Source: Perognathus longimembris pacificus (taxonomy: Eukaryota > Chordata > Mammalia > Rodentia > Heteromyidae). From it: a stretch of DNA of 64,000 nt. Positions 12,714 to 23,309 of the stretch are shown here, one piece after another. The first letter of the stretch is position 1. Every line of letters starts with the position of its first letter. A model generated the notes under the pieces. That model was not told where the DNA came from and did not search any database. It saw only the letters and a list, made by a program, of their open reading frames with translations. The stretch is from NCBI RefSeq assembly GCF_023159225.1, contig NC_063168.1:64955398-65019397 (forward strand), given 5' to 3'. Made by a program: the position numbers and the translations under genes.

Positions 12714-12930
12714 GGGCTTGAACTCAGGGCCTGAGCACTGTTCCTGCTCAAGGCTGGCACTCTAGCACTTGAGCTGCAGCATCACTTCCAGTTCTCTAGT
12801 GATTAATTGGAGATAAGAATCTCACATATTTTACTACTGGGATGATTGGGACCAGGATCCTCCAATCTCAGGCTCCTGAATTGTTAGGAGAGCTAGGATA
12901 GTAGACATGGAATGACTGGCACCTGGCTTA
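12709..12930 (-). mobile_element. Geo/7SL-like composite SINE, reverse orientation
   Basis: Reversed Geo half ('ggggcttgaactcagggcc', 'gcactctagcacttgagc'), linker 'ttaattggagataagaatc', then a degraded reversed 7SL-like half ('ccaatctcaggctcctgaa') ending 'actggcacctggctt'. Confidence 0.8.
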
Positions 12931-13009
12931 TATTGTTTCTGTTTGTGAAAACAGCAAAAAGACACAGAAGGCTTAAGAAGTAACAGTATAAATATCTGCT
13001 TTTCATACA

Positions 13010-13011
<2 letters not shown>

Positions 13012-13052
<41 letters not shown>
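13012..13052. repeat. (CA)n microsatellite
   Basis: About 20 uninterrupted CA units. Its minus-strand reading produces a spurious poly-CV open frame. Confidence 0.95.
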
Positions 13053-13055
<3 letters not shown>

Positions 13056-13382
13056 CTACCTTACTCCATCTATTTTGAACTTCTCAGTATGTAGGATAAT
13101 TCTGTAGATAGCATTTTCTTGGGAAGAGGACATTTTATCTCTTGTATCATAAGTCCTAAATAAAAGCTTCTACTATATTCTTGGGCTGATAGTTCTGAAA
13201 CTGGAACTGTTACTAAAGTCAGATTCCCCAGATGACTAGTTCCTTATGACACAATATGAGAAATACTTGGGGACACTAACTAGAAATGCTGTAGCTTTGG
13301 TGTAAATGTCAGTGGGGTGACAATGTTTTGCAACTTAATTTTTGTCCTATGTTTGTAAATTAATGTTTATCCTGTGCTCATT

Positions 13383-13820
13383 TTTCACTTTCTTTTCAAA
13401 AAACTGTATTGTAAAGGTGATACACAGAGAGGCTACAGTTACATAAATCAGAGAGTGAGTACATTTCCTTTTGAACAGTGTTACTCTCTCCCTCATTCTC
13501 CCCCAGTTTTTCTCCTCCTGTCTCCCCTACCTCCCCAAGTTGTACAGTTAATTTCCAATATAGTGCCTAGTGGGTTAAACTGCTAAACTGGTTCACCCTT
13601 TGTCCCACCATTTCTGTGCTTTCCCTTTCCTTCCACAAATAGAATAAACGTATATACAAGATAATGGGTACAGAAATCAAAACAAGTGACAGAAGGGAAT
13701 AAACCAAAGATGAAAAGGAAAGAAGAAAAGGAAAAAAAGAGCTGCAAACATTACAATAAGAAATATCTTGCTTCCATTTCTTGGAGTTCATTTTGGTAAA
13801 CTTCATTTTATATCATCATT
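13383..13820 (-). mobile_element. L1 3' end (3' segment of an inverted L1)
   Basis: The plus strand starts with the reverse complement of the L1 terminus of this lineage ('aaaggtgatacacagagagg' on the plus strand; forward copies at 22134 and 22395 end in 'ctgtacatcacct' plus an A tail). It continues through the reversed pyrimidine-rich 3' UTR to a break near 13820, where homology switches strand. The same layout occurs at 41385-44000. Confidence 0.75.
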
Positions 13821-14085
13821 AAAATGGCCATTATCAAGAAAACTAACAATAATAAATGGTGGCAGGGAATTGTCCAAAAGGGAATGATACTACAGTGTTA
13901 GTGGGAATGTAAGCTGTTCAACCACTCTGGAAAGCAGTATGGAGGTTCTTGAAAAGACTAAACATAGAGCTTCCCAATGACTCAGCAATCCCACTCCTGG
14001 GCATCTATCCAAATAGCCACAAACTAGGCTACACTAAAGTCACCAGCACGACTATGTTCATTACAGCATTATTTACCATTTCTCT
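13821..14085 (+). mobile_element. L1 ORF2 C-terminal fragment, inverted relative to its 3' end
   Basis: The forward translation contains the conserved L1 ORF2 C-terminal stretch (a WRFLKRLNIELP-like segment near 13940, then AIPLLGIYP and a TKVTSTTMF-like segment), followed by loss of the frame. Directly joined to a minus-strand L1 3' UTR, this is the usual signature of twin priming during insertion. It is broken and does not encode a functional protein. Confidence 0.75.
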
Positions 14086-14307
14086 CTAAAATTTTTATGT
14101 AGTTGTACAAATGAGTTACTATTTACCATGTCAGTTTATAATTTATGCATCTTGAACTATACATCACTCCTTTCATCATTCTCCCTCATCCTTCATCCCT
14201 TCCCTCAATTCTCCTAGTTTCCTAGAATATCCACTGAATACTATCATGCATTTCCTCTTTCCTCTTTTTATTAATCCACCCTCCTTTCTTTAACCTCACT
14301 TCCATAC
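14086..14307 (-). mobile_element. L1 3' end, second 3' UTR type, interrupted by an LTR element
   Basis: Reverse complement of the L1 terminus ending 'gaattgaaaccactttgta' seen forward near 16640 and 35450 ('agttgtacaaatgagttac' on the plus strand here), then a pyrimidine-rich 3' UTR. The LTR element starts at 14308; related pyrimidine-rich text seems to resume at 15808. Confidence 0.5.
14302..14307. repeat. Left TSD of LTR element (ccatac)
   Basis: Six bases abutting the left LTR. The right flank 15802-15807 reads ccacac: five of six identical. Six-base duplications are typical of class II (ERV2-like) elements. Confidence 0.6.
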
Positions 14308-14752
14308 TGTCGGGGTTTTTAGCCCCCCCACCCCCCCCCCCCGTGCGCTCCCCCGACCCGCACGAGAGATGGGGAAGGCATGCCTCGACCAGACGAGCCA
14401 AGCAAGGAAAGGGCAGGCAGCCCGCCCACACCCAGCCCTCCCTCACCGGAGGACAGTCAGATGGCCTGGGAGTCAAGTCAGCGCAAGATCTCACTTATTG
14501 GGGAAGTACGTGCTACTAATATAAGACACAGGAGCCAATCAGGCCTAAGATCGGCAGGAAGGGGAGCCATGAGCTGTCCATCAAGGGCAGAAGAGCCGGG
14601 GCATCACAGTCCACAGAACGGCCTCCAGGTTATAACCAAAGACACTTGTAGCAGCTGCACGTTGTTGTTAGGTGCCAACATCTTAGCCACACGTGACTGC
14701 AAGACTGAGAAACAGGCAGGGCCAGCTAGTTGACTTCCAGGTATGCCCCACA
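14308..14752 (-). mobile_element. 3' LTR of a minus-strand LTR element
   Basis: In element direction the LTR begins TGTGGGGC and ends CCCCGACA, with 5'-TG and CA-3' ends. It is about 445 bp. It pairs with the copy at 15349-15801, and I judge identity to be roughly nine in ten by eye. It contains a CACGTG E-box, an ATTGG (CCAAT) box, a TATA-like TTATATTA, and AATAAG where the other LTR has AATAAA. A run of about 18 C on the plus strand (14322-14342) lies near its 3' edge. Confidence 0.85.
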
Positions 14753-15348
14753 TCTCCCCCTTTTTGTTTTACTGGGGGTGGGGGGAGATTGACAGTCAAG
14801 AGGGAGTCCTGTTACTGTGCGGGGCAGCTTCTGGCTGCTGCTTCTCCTCTTGGCGGCCTCCTCCTGGTCCTCCTCCTGCATCTGCTTGTTGGAGACTCTG
14901 GTGCTACTCAGGATGCGCAGCAGCTCTAGCTGGCTCTGCTTCTCAGCAGCGTCTGGGCTCTGGGGGCTTGGCAGGCAGCGCTGGGTGTGACGACAGAGGT
15001 GGTGGCCGAGAGCTGGCCGCTTCCACTGAGTCCCCGCTCCACTACTCTCCTCTCCTCAGGCCAGGTTGGTTCTCCTCTCCTTCTCATTCCTCCAGCCAGC
15101 TCCGATGGGCTCTGCACCACTCCTCCAGGCAGCTGGGTTCAGCTTTCCACTCTGCTCCTCCAGTCCATCTGGTTCCACTCCACTCCACTTCACAACCCTC
15201 CTCTCTCCTTCCTTAAACAGTCTTCTTTGTTCATTTTCCTGTTGTCTAAAGCTTAGTGTGAGATTGTCCCATCTTTTCAGGGATACCCTTACTTTGGGTC
15301 CTCTAAAGCTTAAACCTACGCTTCCTCGTGCCCCAATTGGGCGCCAGT
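14753..15348 (-). mobile_element. Internal region of non-coding LTR element
   Basis: About 596 bp lie between the LTRs. At its element-3' end a polypurine tract (minus strand 'aaaaagggggaga', 14753-14765) abuts the LTR. At its 5' end is a tRNA primer site (15331-15346). No gag, pro, pol or env similarity is seen, and the frames found on both strands are GC-driven and mutually overlapping. It must have used proteins from a related autonomous element, like ETn or other non-autonomous ERV2 families. Confidence 0.8.
15331..15346 (-). other. Primer binding site, tRNA-Lys-like
   Basis: The minus strand reads TGGCGCCCAATTGGGG, two bases inside the 5' LTR. TGGCGCCCAA... is the class complementary to the 3' end of tRNA-Lys, as used by many betaretrovirus-like (ERV2) elements. 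It sets the element's direction as minus. Confidence 0.85.
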
Positions 15349-15801
15349 TGTCGGGGACTTTAGTACCCCCCCGTCCCGCCCCCACACCCCCTGCATGCTT
15401 CCCCGACCCATGGGAGAGATGAAGAAGGCACACCCCGACCAGACGAGCCAAGCAAGGAAAGGGTCGGCAGGCCGCCCGCACCCAGCCCTCTTTCACTGGA
15501 GGACAATCAGATGGCCTGGGAGTCTTGTCAGCACAAGATCTCGTTTATTGGGGAAGTATGTGCCACTAATATAAGGCACAGGAGCCAATCAGGTCTAAGA
15601 TCGGCAGGAAGGGGAGGCATGAGCTGTCCATCAAGGGCGGAAGAGCTGGGGCATCACAGCCCACAGAACCGCCTCCGGGTTATAACCAAAGACCCTAGTA
15701 GCAGCTGTACATTGTTGTTAGGTGCCACCATCTTAGCCACACGTGGCCCAAGATTGAAAAACAGGCAGGGCCAGCTAGTTGACTTCCAAGTGTGCCCCAC
15801 A
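15349..15801 (-). mobile_element. 5' LTR of the minus-strand LTR element
   Basis: About 453 bp with the same ends as the copy at 14308-14752. In element direction it has CACGTG near the start of U3, a YY1-like AAGATGG, an ATTGG box, a TATA-like ATATTA, and a canonical AATAAA (plus-strand tttatt at 15544-15549). The two LTRs differ by many point changes and in the length of the C tract, so the insertion is not recent. Confidence 0.85.
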
Positions 15802-15807
15802 CCACAC

Positions 15808-16600
15808 TTCTCAGAACAAGTATTCATTTTGTTGGACTATAAGCTAGTCTTCCTAAGGAGTTGCACCATTTGAATTTTCTCCTGTATATACTACACTAAG
15901 TGTTCATTTTGGAACCACCTAAATCCTTTGTTTTTCTCTAGCCCCATTACACCTTCTGTTGAGTCAAGGTCGCTGCAGCTCCATGCAATGGTCAAACATG
16001 ATGGTATTCTGGATTTTCTAAGCATGTACATACTCCCATGGTCAAGAAGATAAGGAGTTGATCATACCATTTATTCTTCTCATTTTTCACTGCCTGTCCC
16101 ACATCTTCTCTTCTGATTCATATTCCAGATGCTTACTCATCTAACTGGAATAGTGGTATGAGTTGCTTTTGCCCCTGCTGATGGTATTTTCTGGCAGATG
16201 GCAGTGACATATTTGTGGAAGAGATATCTTTTTTCTTATTCAAACAAATGTTCCATGTGACCCATGGGGATAGTGGTGACCACGAGTGGCTGAAACAAAC
16301 CTTCAGTCTTCTGGTTTTACTTTTACACTTCCAACTTCTCTTACTAAATTCTCACAAAGACTGATAGTCTTCATTCCAGAAAGGAAATTCACAATCTAAT
16401 AATTTGAGGTTGCAGGTGTATATTATGTTCTAGAGATAAATAGGATCAACATTTTAGTCAAGTCTAACCAAGCAACTTGTTCTCAAAATAACTGACTAAA
16501 TCACTTTTGTCAAGTATGTACACTTTCTGTATTTCCTCTGCATTGAAAGAATTTGTAATGAGATAACCACATTTGAAAAAGTATTCTTATTTGTTATTAA
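15808..16600. other. L1 3' UTR continuation, then unassigned sequence
   Basis: The first 150-200 bases look like the continuation of the minus-strand L1 3' UTR split by the LTR element. After about 16000 nothing is recognisable and no gene is supported. Confidence 0.35.
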
Positions 16601-16740
16601 GAACAACAAAAAAGAATGATGAAAGAGGTGGCATAGATCAAGATTCATTGTAACCATTAATTGACATGATGAATTGAAATACCTTTTGATAACCACTGAA
16701 AGATCATTTTTAAATTAAAAAATAAACATAAATTAAATTT
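16600..16740 (+). mobile_element. L1 3' end, forward
   Basis: 'gatcaagattcattgtaacc'...'tgacatgatgaattgaaata'...A/T-rich tail: the second 3'-end type of L1 in this window, 5' truncated to about 140 bp. Confidence 0.6.
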
Positions 16741-17420
16741 AAAATTTAAAAAGATAAAAACAGAAATACGTCCTTTAATTAATTTTTATTTCTTTATTTC
16801 CTTTTATAATTGCCTATTTAAGTTTGTCTACAATTTTTTTCTTATTTAAGCTTTATTATTCCATGTGAACAAGAGCTATTCTGTTCCTTCATAGGAACAT
16901 TCTGAAACAGATTGAGTTTCCTTTACTACTGGACACATACAGAATTTCTTTTTTGTTATTATGAAGATAGAAAGCATCATTTTGTACATTTTAAGAGTTT
17001 CTTTTATTCTTTATGATAAATTCTGAGAAATGGAATATTTTTTGTACAACAGAAGTATGTTTAATGATCTTGAAACCCAGAGCCAAATTGATTTACAAGG
17101 AACATTGTGTTATTTTATTCTCCTAATAGAAGCATTTGCAAAAGCCTGTCCCATTGCACTATGAGCAACCTTGAAACATTTGAATTAGTGAATTGAATAT
17201 CTATGTCTTAACACACACTTTGCTTCCCACATAAGTTAACTTTCCTTCCTATCTTTTGTAATCATATTTATTTCAATTTCCCATCTCAATTTTTTTCTCC
17301 ATATTCTGAGCCCATTTGTCCATATCTTGATGCATTTTCCTTATTTTTTCCATGGAGAATTACTTATTAATGATATTTCTATGTTTATGTAATTTTCTTG
17401 TCGTGTGTGTGTGTGTGTAT

Positions 17421-17662
17421 GCCAGTACTGCAGCATAAACTCAAGATCCTCATTTGGCTCTAGCTTTTTTTCACCCTTCAAATCTGGCATGTTAAACCTT
17501 TTGATCCATACTTTCATTTCTGTCCTTTTTCTGGTTAACTGGAGACAAGGGTCTCACAGATTTTAATGTCCAGGTTAGATCTGAACTTTGATCTTTAGGA
17601 CTTAGTCTCTAGGATTATTAGCTAAGATTATAATCATGATCCACCAATACCTGGCTCCTAGT
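17421..17662 (-). mobile_element. Old Geo/7SL-like composite SINE, reverse orientation
   Basis: 'gccagtactgcagcataaac' start, linker 'ggttaactggagacaagggt' and reversed 7SL-like end 'atccaccaatacctggctcc'. It is highly diverged and preceded by a short (TG)n (17402-17419) in the tail position. Confidence 0.6.
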
Positions 17663-17989
17663 TGAGATTTCATTTTAAAATTCCTTTTCCTTCTCTCAGG
17701 TTATCCCAAACCCTTGGGTATAAAACTCTGAAATATTGAATGATATAGTAGTTTTGAATTTTATATTGAGATTTTTCATACATGAAATTTTAAGCTACCT
17801 AGAATTTATAAATTTGCATAGCTTGTACCTTCATCTCATGTCATAATTTAATTATCCAATAGTTTCACATGCCTTTACTAGTTTTCTACATTTAGTTCTC
17901 TTTGTTTTCCCACAATTTCTGAGACATAAATTCACTACTTGCTCTTTGACCCCACAGGCCCCTGCTGTTGCTGCCCACCTCAGTTTCTT

Positions 17990-18262
17990 TTTACTTTTTA
18001 ATATTTTAATTATTTTAAAGGTGATGTACAGAGGGGTTATAGTTACACAAGTCAGTAAAGAGTATATTTCTTGTTGGACAATGTCACCCCTTCCCCCATT
18101 CTCTCTTAGTTTTCCCTTCAGCCTCCACCCACAAGCTGTACAGTGTCTAGTGAGTACCACTGCTTCATGAACCACTGCTTCATTTTTTTCACCTTTTTTG
18201 CCACCTATCCCATGTTACTATTCCCCAGTTATAATTCCTCTTTAGAAAGAATAAATTTTTCA
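17990..18262 (-). mobile_element. L1 3' end, reverse orientation
   Basis: The plus strand reads 'aaaggtgatgtacagagggg', the reverse complement of the 'cctctgtacatcacctt' terminus, preceded by the reversed A tail and followed by a pyrimidine-rich 3' UTR. It is a short 5'-truncated copy. Confidence 0.75.
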
Positions 18263-21200
18263 CATGTGTGATGATACAGAGGTAAAAATATCAGAGCCTT
18301 CTTGAACATTTCTGTGTTTAATTTTCTGAATGCCTTGGTTTCATGATCTTCAATACTGATATAAATATGTAAGATTGAGAAAACAAACCCATAGTAATAC
18401 CCAGACAGGATAGGACATTCCTATCCCCCTCTCTATTAGAAGGACAGCCAAGAGGAAAGGGTTTAATCAGGTAAGATTTTTAAATGTATTTTTTATATTC
18501 AGTAAAATTACTAAGTTCTCTCAGCTTTCTTATATTCCAACTATGAAGAAGACATGATAATCCTTGAGGCTGGATGAGCACAAAGGGGAATGAGAATCTT
18601 TAGGGGAGTTGACAAGAGAAAGAGGCTAGAAGCAGAATGTTTCCAACTCAGTTAAAAGTAAGTGTGATCACATGTCAGACATTCTCCTTTATTATGTTCT
18701 TGCCTTGGCTTGAAAATGAATCTTGGCTCTTTGTTCAGGCACTTCTGTATGTACTTCTTAGCTGATTGTATAATTGTATATATCTATGTAGAGATCTATT
18801 TTTGTAAACCTAAAGAATCTTCAAGTGAACTATATTCCTTTAGATAGTAACACTATTTTGTGTGAATAACTAAAATCTATGGCTGCAGATTTTCAACTCA
18901 TATATAATGAAAGTTCAGTCCATAAGTACATGCTTAGATTTTATGGGGGCTCGTATTGTACAGAAGTAAGGAACTTAGTATAGTGTCAGGAAATAAAACC
19001 TCAATACACTCCATTGTCACTTACTTTACCAGCAACCAAGTCTCTAATAATACTCTTTGAGAAGTAGGAGGTGGTGACCACAGTGCCAATCTCAAATTTG
19101 GTAGAGCTGGCAAGGAGAGAATTCAATAATAACCCTTCATAGCTATTGCTACAGTCCTAGACATGGAACAAACATTCATTGTACATTTCCTGCTATAAAA
19201 TTTATGTGACACTCTCTAGGGAAAGTTATATGATGATGCTAGGATATAGAAGAAAGAAAATTGTATGACCTCAAAGGCATATAGCAATTTTCTATAGCAA
19301 AAGAAAGTGTGACATTTGTTCATAGCTCTCTCTTTTATGCATACATATATGTGTGTATGTATAAGTACACACACATATATATATAATTGTTACAATCATA
19401 TAAATACTTACAATTGTAAAACTATCCATGTAAGATCTGCCTTGTTTTTTCCAAATTATATTTCAATAAAATAACATTGAATTCAATTAGACTATTTAGG
19501 CCTTGGGATGGTTCAAAGCCCTCAGTGTTCAGAGCCCAGACCCTGGCACCTAAGAAACAATTAATCAATACGACTTAAACTTAGAACTAAATAAAAAAAT
19601 CTTTATTAGAAACTTTACACTTGCTGGACAAACAAGCATGCTTCCATTTTTCCAATGTATATGGAATATCTAAGGTCTCTGATGGTTCTTAGTAAGTAAT
19701 AGTAAGGGCTATCAAGACTTTCCTTTTTTTTTTTGGTGTTTAGTTATTTTAGAATTTACTTTTTTCGAACTTTTGCTGGCAAATAATTTATGTACACACA
19801 TGTAAGGCACAGTGTGACTTTTTGCCTTTTCACTGATTTTTATCATTGAAAAAGGGGGGTAATATGCTGTTACATATTCATACTGTAACCTCCCCATATA
19901 TTTTCTTTATTCCTATTCCCACTTCTTAAAACAATTTCAACTTGTTTCACTGTTTTATTTTCATCATGCATATATAGTACTGAAACTATATTCACCGTCG
20001 CCAATACCCATTCCTCTTTCTTCTGACACTCATTCCTAACAGCATCTGACTTGTGAAGTGAGGCTCTGTGTATCTCCTTACTGCAAACAGAAGAGAGTGA
20101 GTTAATGTTTTCCCCCAAGTTTTCTGCCATGTATAAAGTACTAAAATTCTCAGGCTTTCTATCCTTCATCTTTTATACAACAGGTTGAAGACAGTTTTCT
20201 TTCTGGAAGTACAAGGGATAGCAAGAAAGCTGCAAAGTGGAATGACCGAGAGCTCTTGTATTCTAATGTGCATGGAGTTTGCCTCCCTCCTTCCCACATA
20301 AGTAAAGAACTGCTGCATTCTGCTTCAAGATAAACAGAGCATTTATCCCAGTCAATTTTAACAGCCTTCTCTTTGCACATTTGCATATAGCTTAACTTTC
20401 ATACAGCCATGGGAAGCTCATAAAATCTCAGCCTGTGCTGACCATAAAAAAGGTGGTTTTTATTTTTTGTTGTATGTTGCTGGGTTTGTATACTTCCTTG
20501 AAGTACTAGAGGAACTGCAGGAGCCTTTAAAACTAATTAACAGCCCCCTGTTGGGGACACAGGGCTTGGCAGTGATTTATCCCAGGCAGGAGGGAGGACC
20601 TGTGCAATAAGAACTTCTAAAGCTGCATGCAGATCTGAGGGGATTTATAGAGTGATGTTATTTATGACTCACACCTCTCACTACCCACTTTGTGGTGGGA
20701 ATTGTAATGGAAATATTAGTGTACCCTAATCCTAACAGGAAAAGGAATAACAGGAAATTCTTCTTCTAATGATGCCAATTTTATACTTACAGCTTCCCAC
20801 AAATTAATGTGGGGTATTCCCTTCATTCTGAAAATGTGACCCTATGTTTTGGAGAGTCAAGAAAAATATCTTTCCTTTCCATAATCTATGGTACTTTGGG
20901 CATATTTTAAACATGCAACTCTAGAACATACGGACATTATTTCTCTTTTAGTAATTTGAGAGTGCCAAGTGTTCTCTTTTACACTATAACAATGATCTGG
21001 TGTCATGAAATGCTCCATTATAACATTACCTTTCCCTCAGGCAGGGTTTTTGTTTTAGGAGCAAGATTATTCACAGTAACTAAGTTTTCAGAGGTCACCA
21101 AAATAGCATTGTTAAGAGCTTGGGAAAACAAGGTGTTTTTCATTCTCACTAACTCCATCCCCATGCATTTTCTCTGATGAGAGAGTTCCCTCTATTAACC

Positions 21201-21516
21201 TGTGGTGAGTAAACAGATTAAAAACAAACAAAAAAAAATGGAAACAATGGAAAGGGAACAAAGATTCCTGGAAATGGTTAGAAGATTCAGGGTAAGTAGA
21301 GGAGATGGCATCCATTCACCACTCAGGCTAGCTAGGTAACCACTGGGAGACATCAAATCCTTAGATTGTTACCAGTAAAATGAGCGTTCACATGAGACAA
21401 CCCTCTCTCTTTGGTTGGTATTCCTAGCAGAATGCCATCCTACAAAACTGCAGGAGCTCAATAGCTATGTACATAGGATCATATAAGATGAACCAAAGCA
21501 AAATAAACTCCAAGAT
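18263..21516. other. Unassigned, apparently non-coding sequence
   Basis: No SINE or L1 hallmark was recognised. It includes a (CA/TA) patch at about 19340-19385. The part near 20540-20720 is repeat-free, with an AP-1-like TGACTCA (about 20668), and might be conserved non-coding DNA. Open frames (99 codons or fewer) match nothing I know. Confidence 0.4.
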
Positions 21517-21529
21517 ATGGAAATAAGAA

Positions 21530-21636
21530 GGTTTTCATTGTTGCTGTTATTTTTAATGTACTACTTGAAATCATTTCTTTTGTTTTCCTTTCCTATGTTT
21601 TATCATCTGTTGTCATTCTATTTGATTATGGTAGCC
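21530..21636 (+). mobile_element. L1 3' UTR, part 1, split by a solo LTR
   Basis: The end of this stretch ('ggtagcctgggta') matches the sister unit at about 22411 ('ggtaccctgggta'), and the 3' UTR continues after the LTR at 22134, so the LTR landed inside an existing L1 tail. Confidence 0.5.
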
Positions 21637-21642
21637 TGGGTA
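21637..21642. repeat. Left TSD of solo LTR (tgggta)
   Basis: Exact copy of 22128-22133. A perfect 6-bp duplication fixes both LTR borders. Confidence 0.85.
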
Positions 21643-22127
21643 TGTGGGTCACGCCCGGCTGGCCACTCTTGTGTGTCCCGCCCCAGGGTCAGGTGGGGCG
21701 ATTATGTGGAACCGAAAAGGCGGTTCTAGCTGGTCCCACCTCCCAGCCTTGGAACCACCTGTGGCCAAGATGGCGCCTGGAGGTGAACCAGGAGGCGGTC
21801 CTGTGGGCTGCGACATAGAATTAGGCTGCCTCTTAGGATTGGTCCCTCGGCCCTCCGCCCTTGACGGACAACTCAGGCCGCCCCTCATGGCCCCTAGGTA
21901 GGTGTGCACACCCCTCCCCTCCTGCCGTTTTAAGGTGGAAGCTCCTCCCAGTAAAGTGAGACCATGCGTGACACTCTCCTAGGCTGTCTGATTGTCCTCC
22001 GGGGAAAGCAGGGCTGGGTGCGGGCAGTCCATTGACTCTTCACCTTCTCTTGGCCTGCCTCAGTCCGGACGCGCTTCCCTGCCTCTCCTGCTGGCCTGGA
22101 GAGCACTGGGGGCGAAGGACCCTGACA
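21643..22127 (+). mobile_element. Solo LTR, ERV2-like
   Basis: 485 bp, starting TGTGGGTC and ending CCCTGACA, flanked by identical 6-bp tgggta repeats. It shares ordered words with the LTRs at 14308 and 15349 (read in element direction): TGTGGG start, an aagatgg YY1-like motif, 'gcccttga(c/t)ggaca', a GGACC/GGGTC-like 3' part and a C(C/T)GACA end. It has a TTTTAAGG TATA-like box and AGTAAA as a likely poly(A) signal. The other LTR and the internal region are absent, consistent with LTR-LTR recombination. Its GC and CpG content stand out sharply from the flanks. Confidence 0.85.
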
Positions 22128-22133
22128 TGGGTA
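22128..22133. repeat. Right TSD of solo LTR (tgggta)
   Basis: Identical to 21637-21642. Confidence 0.85.
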
Positions 22134-22394
22134 CTTTATACATATTTATCAGAATTAGTGAAGTGAAGGGGAACAGCAAAATAGTGAGACAATAGTGAAC
22201 CAATGCAACAGTGATGCAAGACAATATGTTGGAAATTAACTGTACAGATCAGGGGGAAAGATGGGGGGGAAGGAAGGCAGGAGAAAAATGAGGTTGGGGA
22301 TAACAAATATGACAAGAAATGTACTCACTACCTTATGTATGCAACTGTAACCTCTCTGTACATCACCTAGAAAATAAAATTAAATTTTAAAAAG
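22134..22394 (+). mobile_element. L1 3' UTR end, unit 1 of a tandem pair
   Basis: Contains 'ggggaacagcaaaatagtga', a G/A-rich stretch, 'ctgtaacctctctgtacatc' and an A-rich end. The next unit repeats the same order, so either the L1 3' end is tandemly duplicated or two copies lie side by side. The duplicated 3' UTR at 41661-42300 favours duplication inside the L1 lineage. Confidence 0.75.
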
Positions 22395-22680
22395 CCAATA
22401 ATATTTGGTACCCTGGGTATTGTATATATGTTTGTCTGAATTGGGGAAGGGAAGGGAAACATCAAATTGGTGAGGCAAATGGTAAAAGGTGAACCGATGC
22501 AATAGCAAGTTGGTTGCTGTAAACCAACTATACAACTCTGGGGGGAGCGGGCAGAATTGGAAAGGTGGGAGAAAAGTGAGGGAGGAGGTAACAAGCTTGA
22601 TAAGGAATGAAACTGTAACCCCACCGTACATCACCTTGACAAAAAAAAAATTAAAAAATTAAATAAATTAAATAAAACAG
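22395..22680 (+). mobile_element. L1 3' UTR end, unit 2, with A-rich tail
   Basis: Same order as unit 1: 'ggtaccctgggtattgtata', 'gaaggggaaacat'-like segment, G-rich stretch, 'ctgtaaccccaccgtacatc', then an A/AAT-rich tail (22640-22680). Confidence 0.8.
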
Positions 22681-23291
22681 ACTCATAAAAGGAAAATATG
22701 ATTTGTAGGAATGCAGCAACCAGAGAATTATAACATATTAGACCCATCTTCCACTATCTTCATACTCTTCCATCGACGGTAGTCCTTTGTGATGGAAACC
22801 ATGCAAAGTTAAGAGGTCTGCTACACAATCTCTTAGCTTACAAATGTCTTCATTTATTCAGTCTCACATGTAACACACCCCTTGGAAAGCCAAGAACATA
22901 GCGACTTGACCCATGATTCTCATAATTATAAATTCTCTTGTATTATGTGAATGAAAGGATTAGACTTTCCCTCTCATTTCCAAAAGGCTCTCATCTCCAG
23001 CTGCTTCTCAGCTATGTCCTTGGGAGTATATATATGATTCAATCTGCACTTTCTTTCTTTCCTTATGAGAGGCCATGGAAGACTATCCATCATTTTGACA
23101 CATTCTTAAACATTGCTATGAAAATCTAACTGGTTAAATTTTAAAAAATGCTCAAGATAAAATGGAGCCCACATTAACTCTACTATGGCTCCTTCAGCAG
23201 ACACCTGGGCTTACACAAGTAAGAGGAGGAAATTAAATTCAGCCACATCTATAGAACATTAATTGATGTCATTTTACCTAAATGAATTAGA

Positions 23292-23304
23292 AATCATCAC
23301 CCCC
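23292..23304. repeat. Left TSD of IDL-Geo copy
   Basis: aatcatcaccccc, identical to 23524-23536. Confidence 0.8.
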
Positions 23305-23309
23305 CCCAT

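Noticed and set aside
12257..12760. 167-codon minus-strand frame with poly-SL and poly-HT
   Set aside because: It is a translation of the TG/GA microsatellite and adjoining SINE.
14222..15873. GC-rich open frames (up to 157 codons) and an apparent CpG island suggesting a gene promoter
   Set aside because: The stretch is an LTR element: paired LTRs, primer site and polypurine tract explain the composition, and the frames overlap on both strands without domain similarity.
21644..21909. GC-rich frames and CpG cluster as a possible first exon
   Set aside because: They lie wholly inside a solo LTR with exact TSDs.
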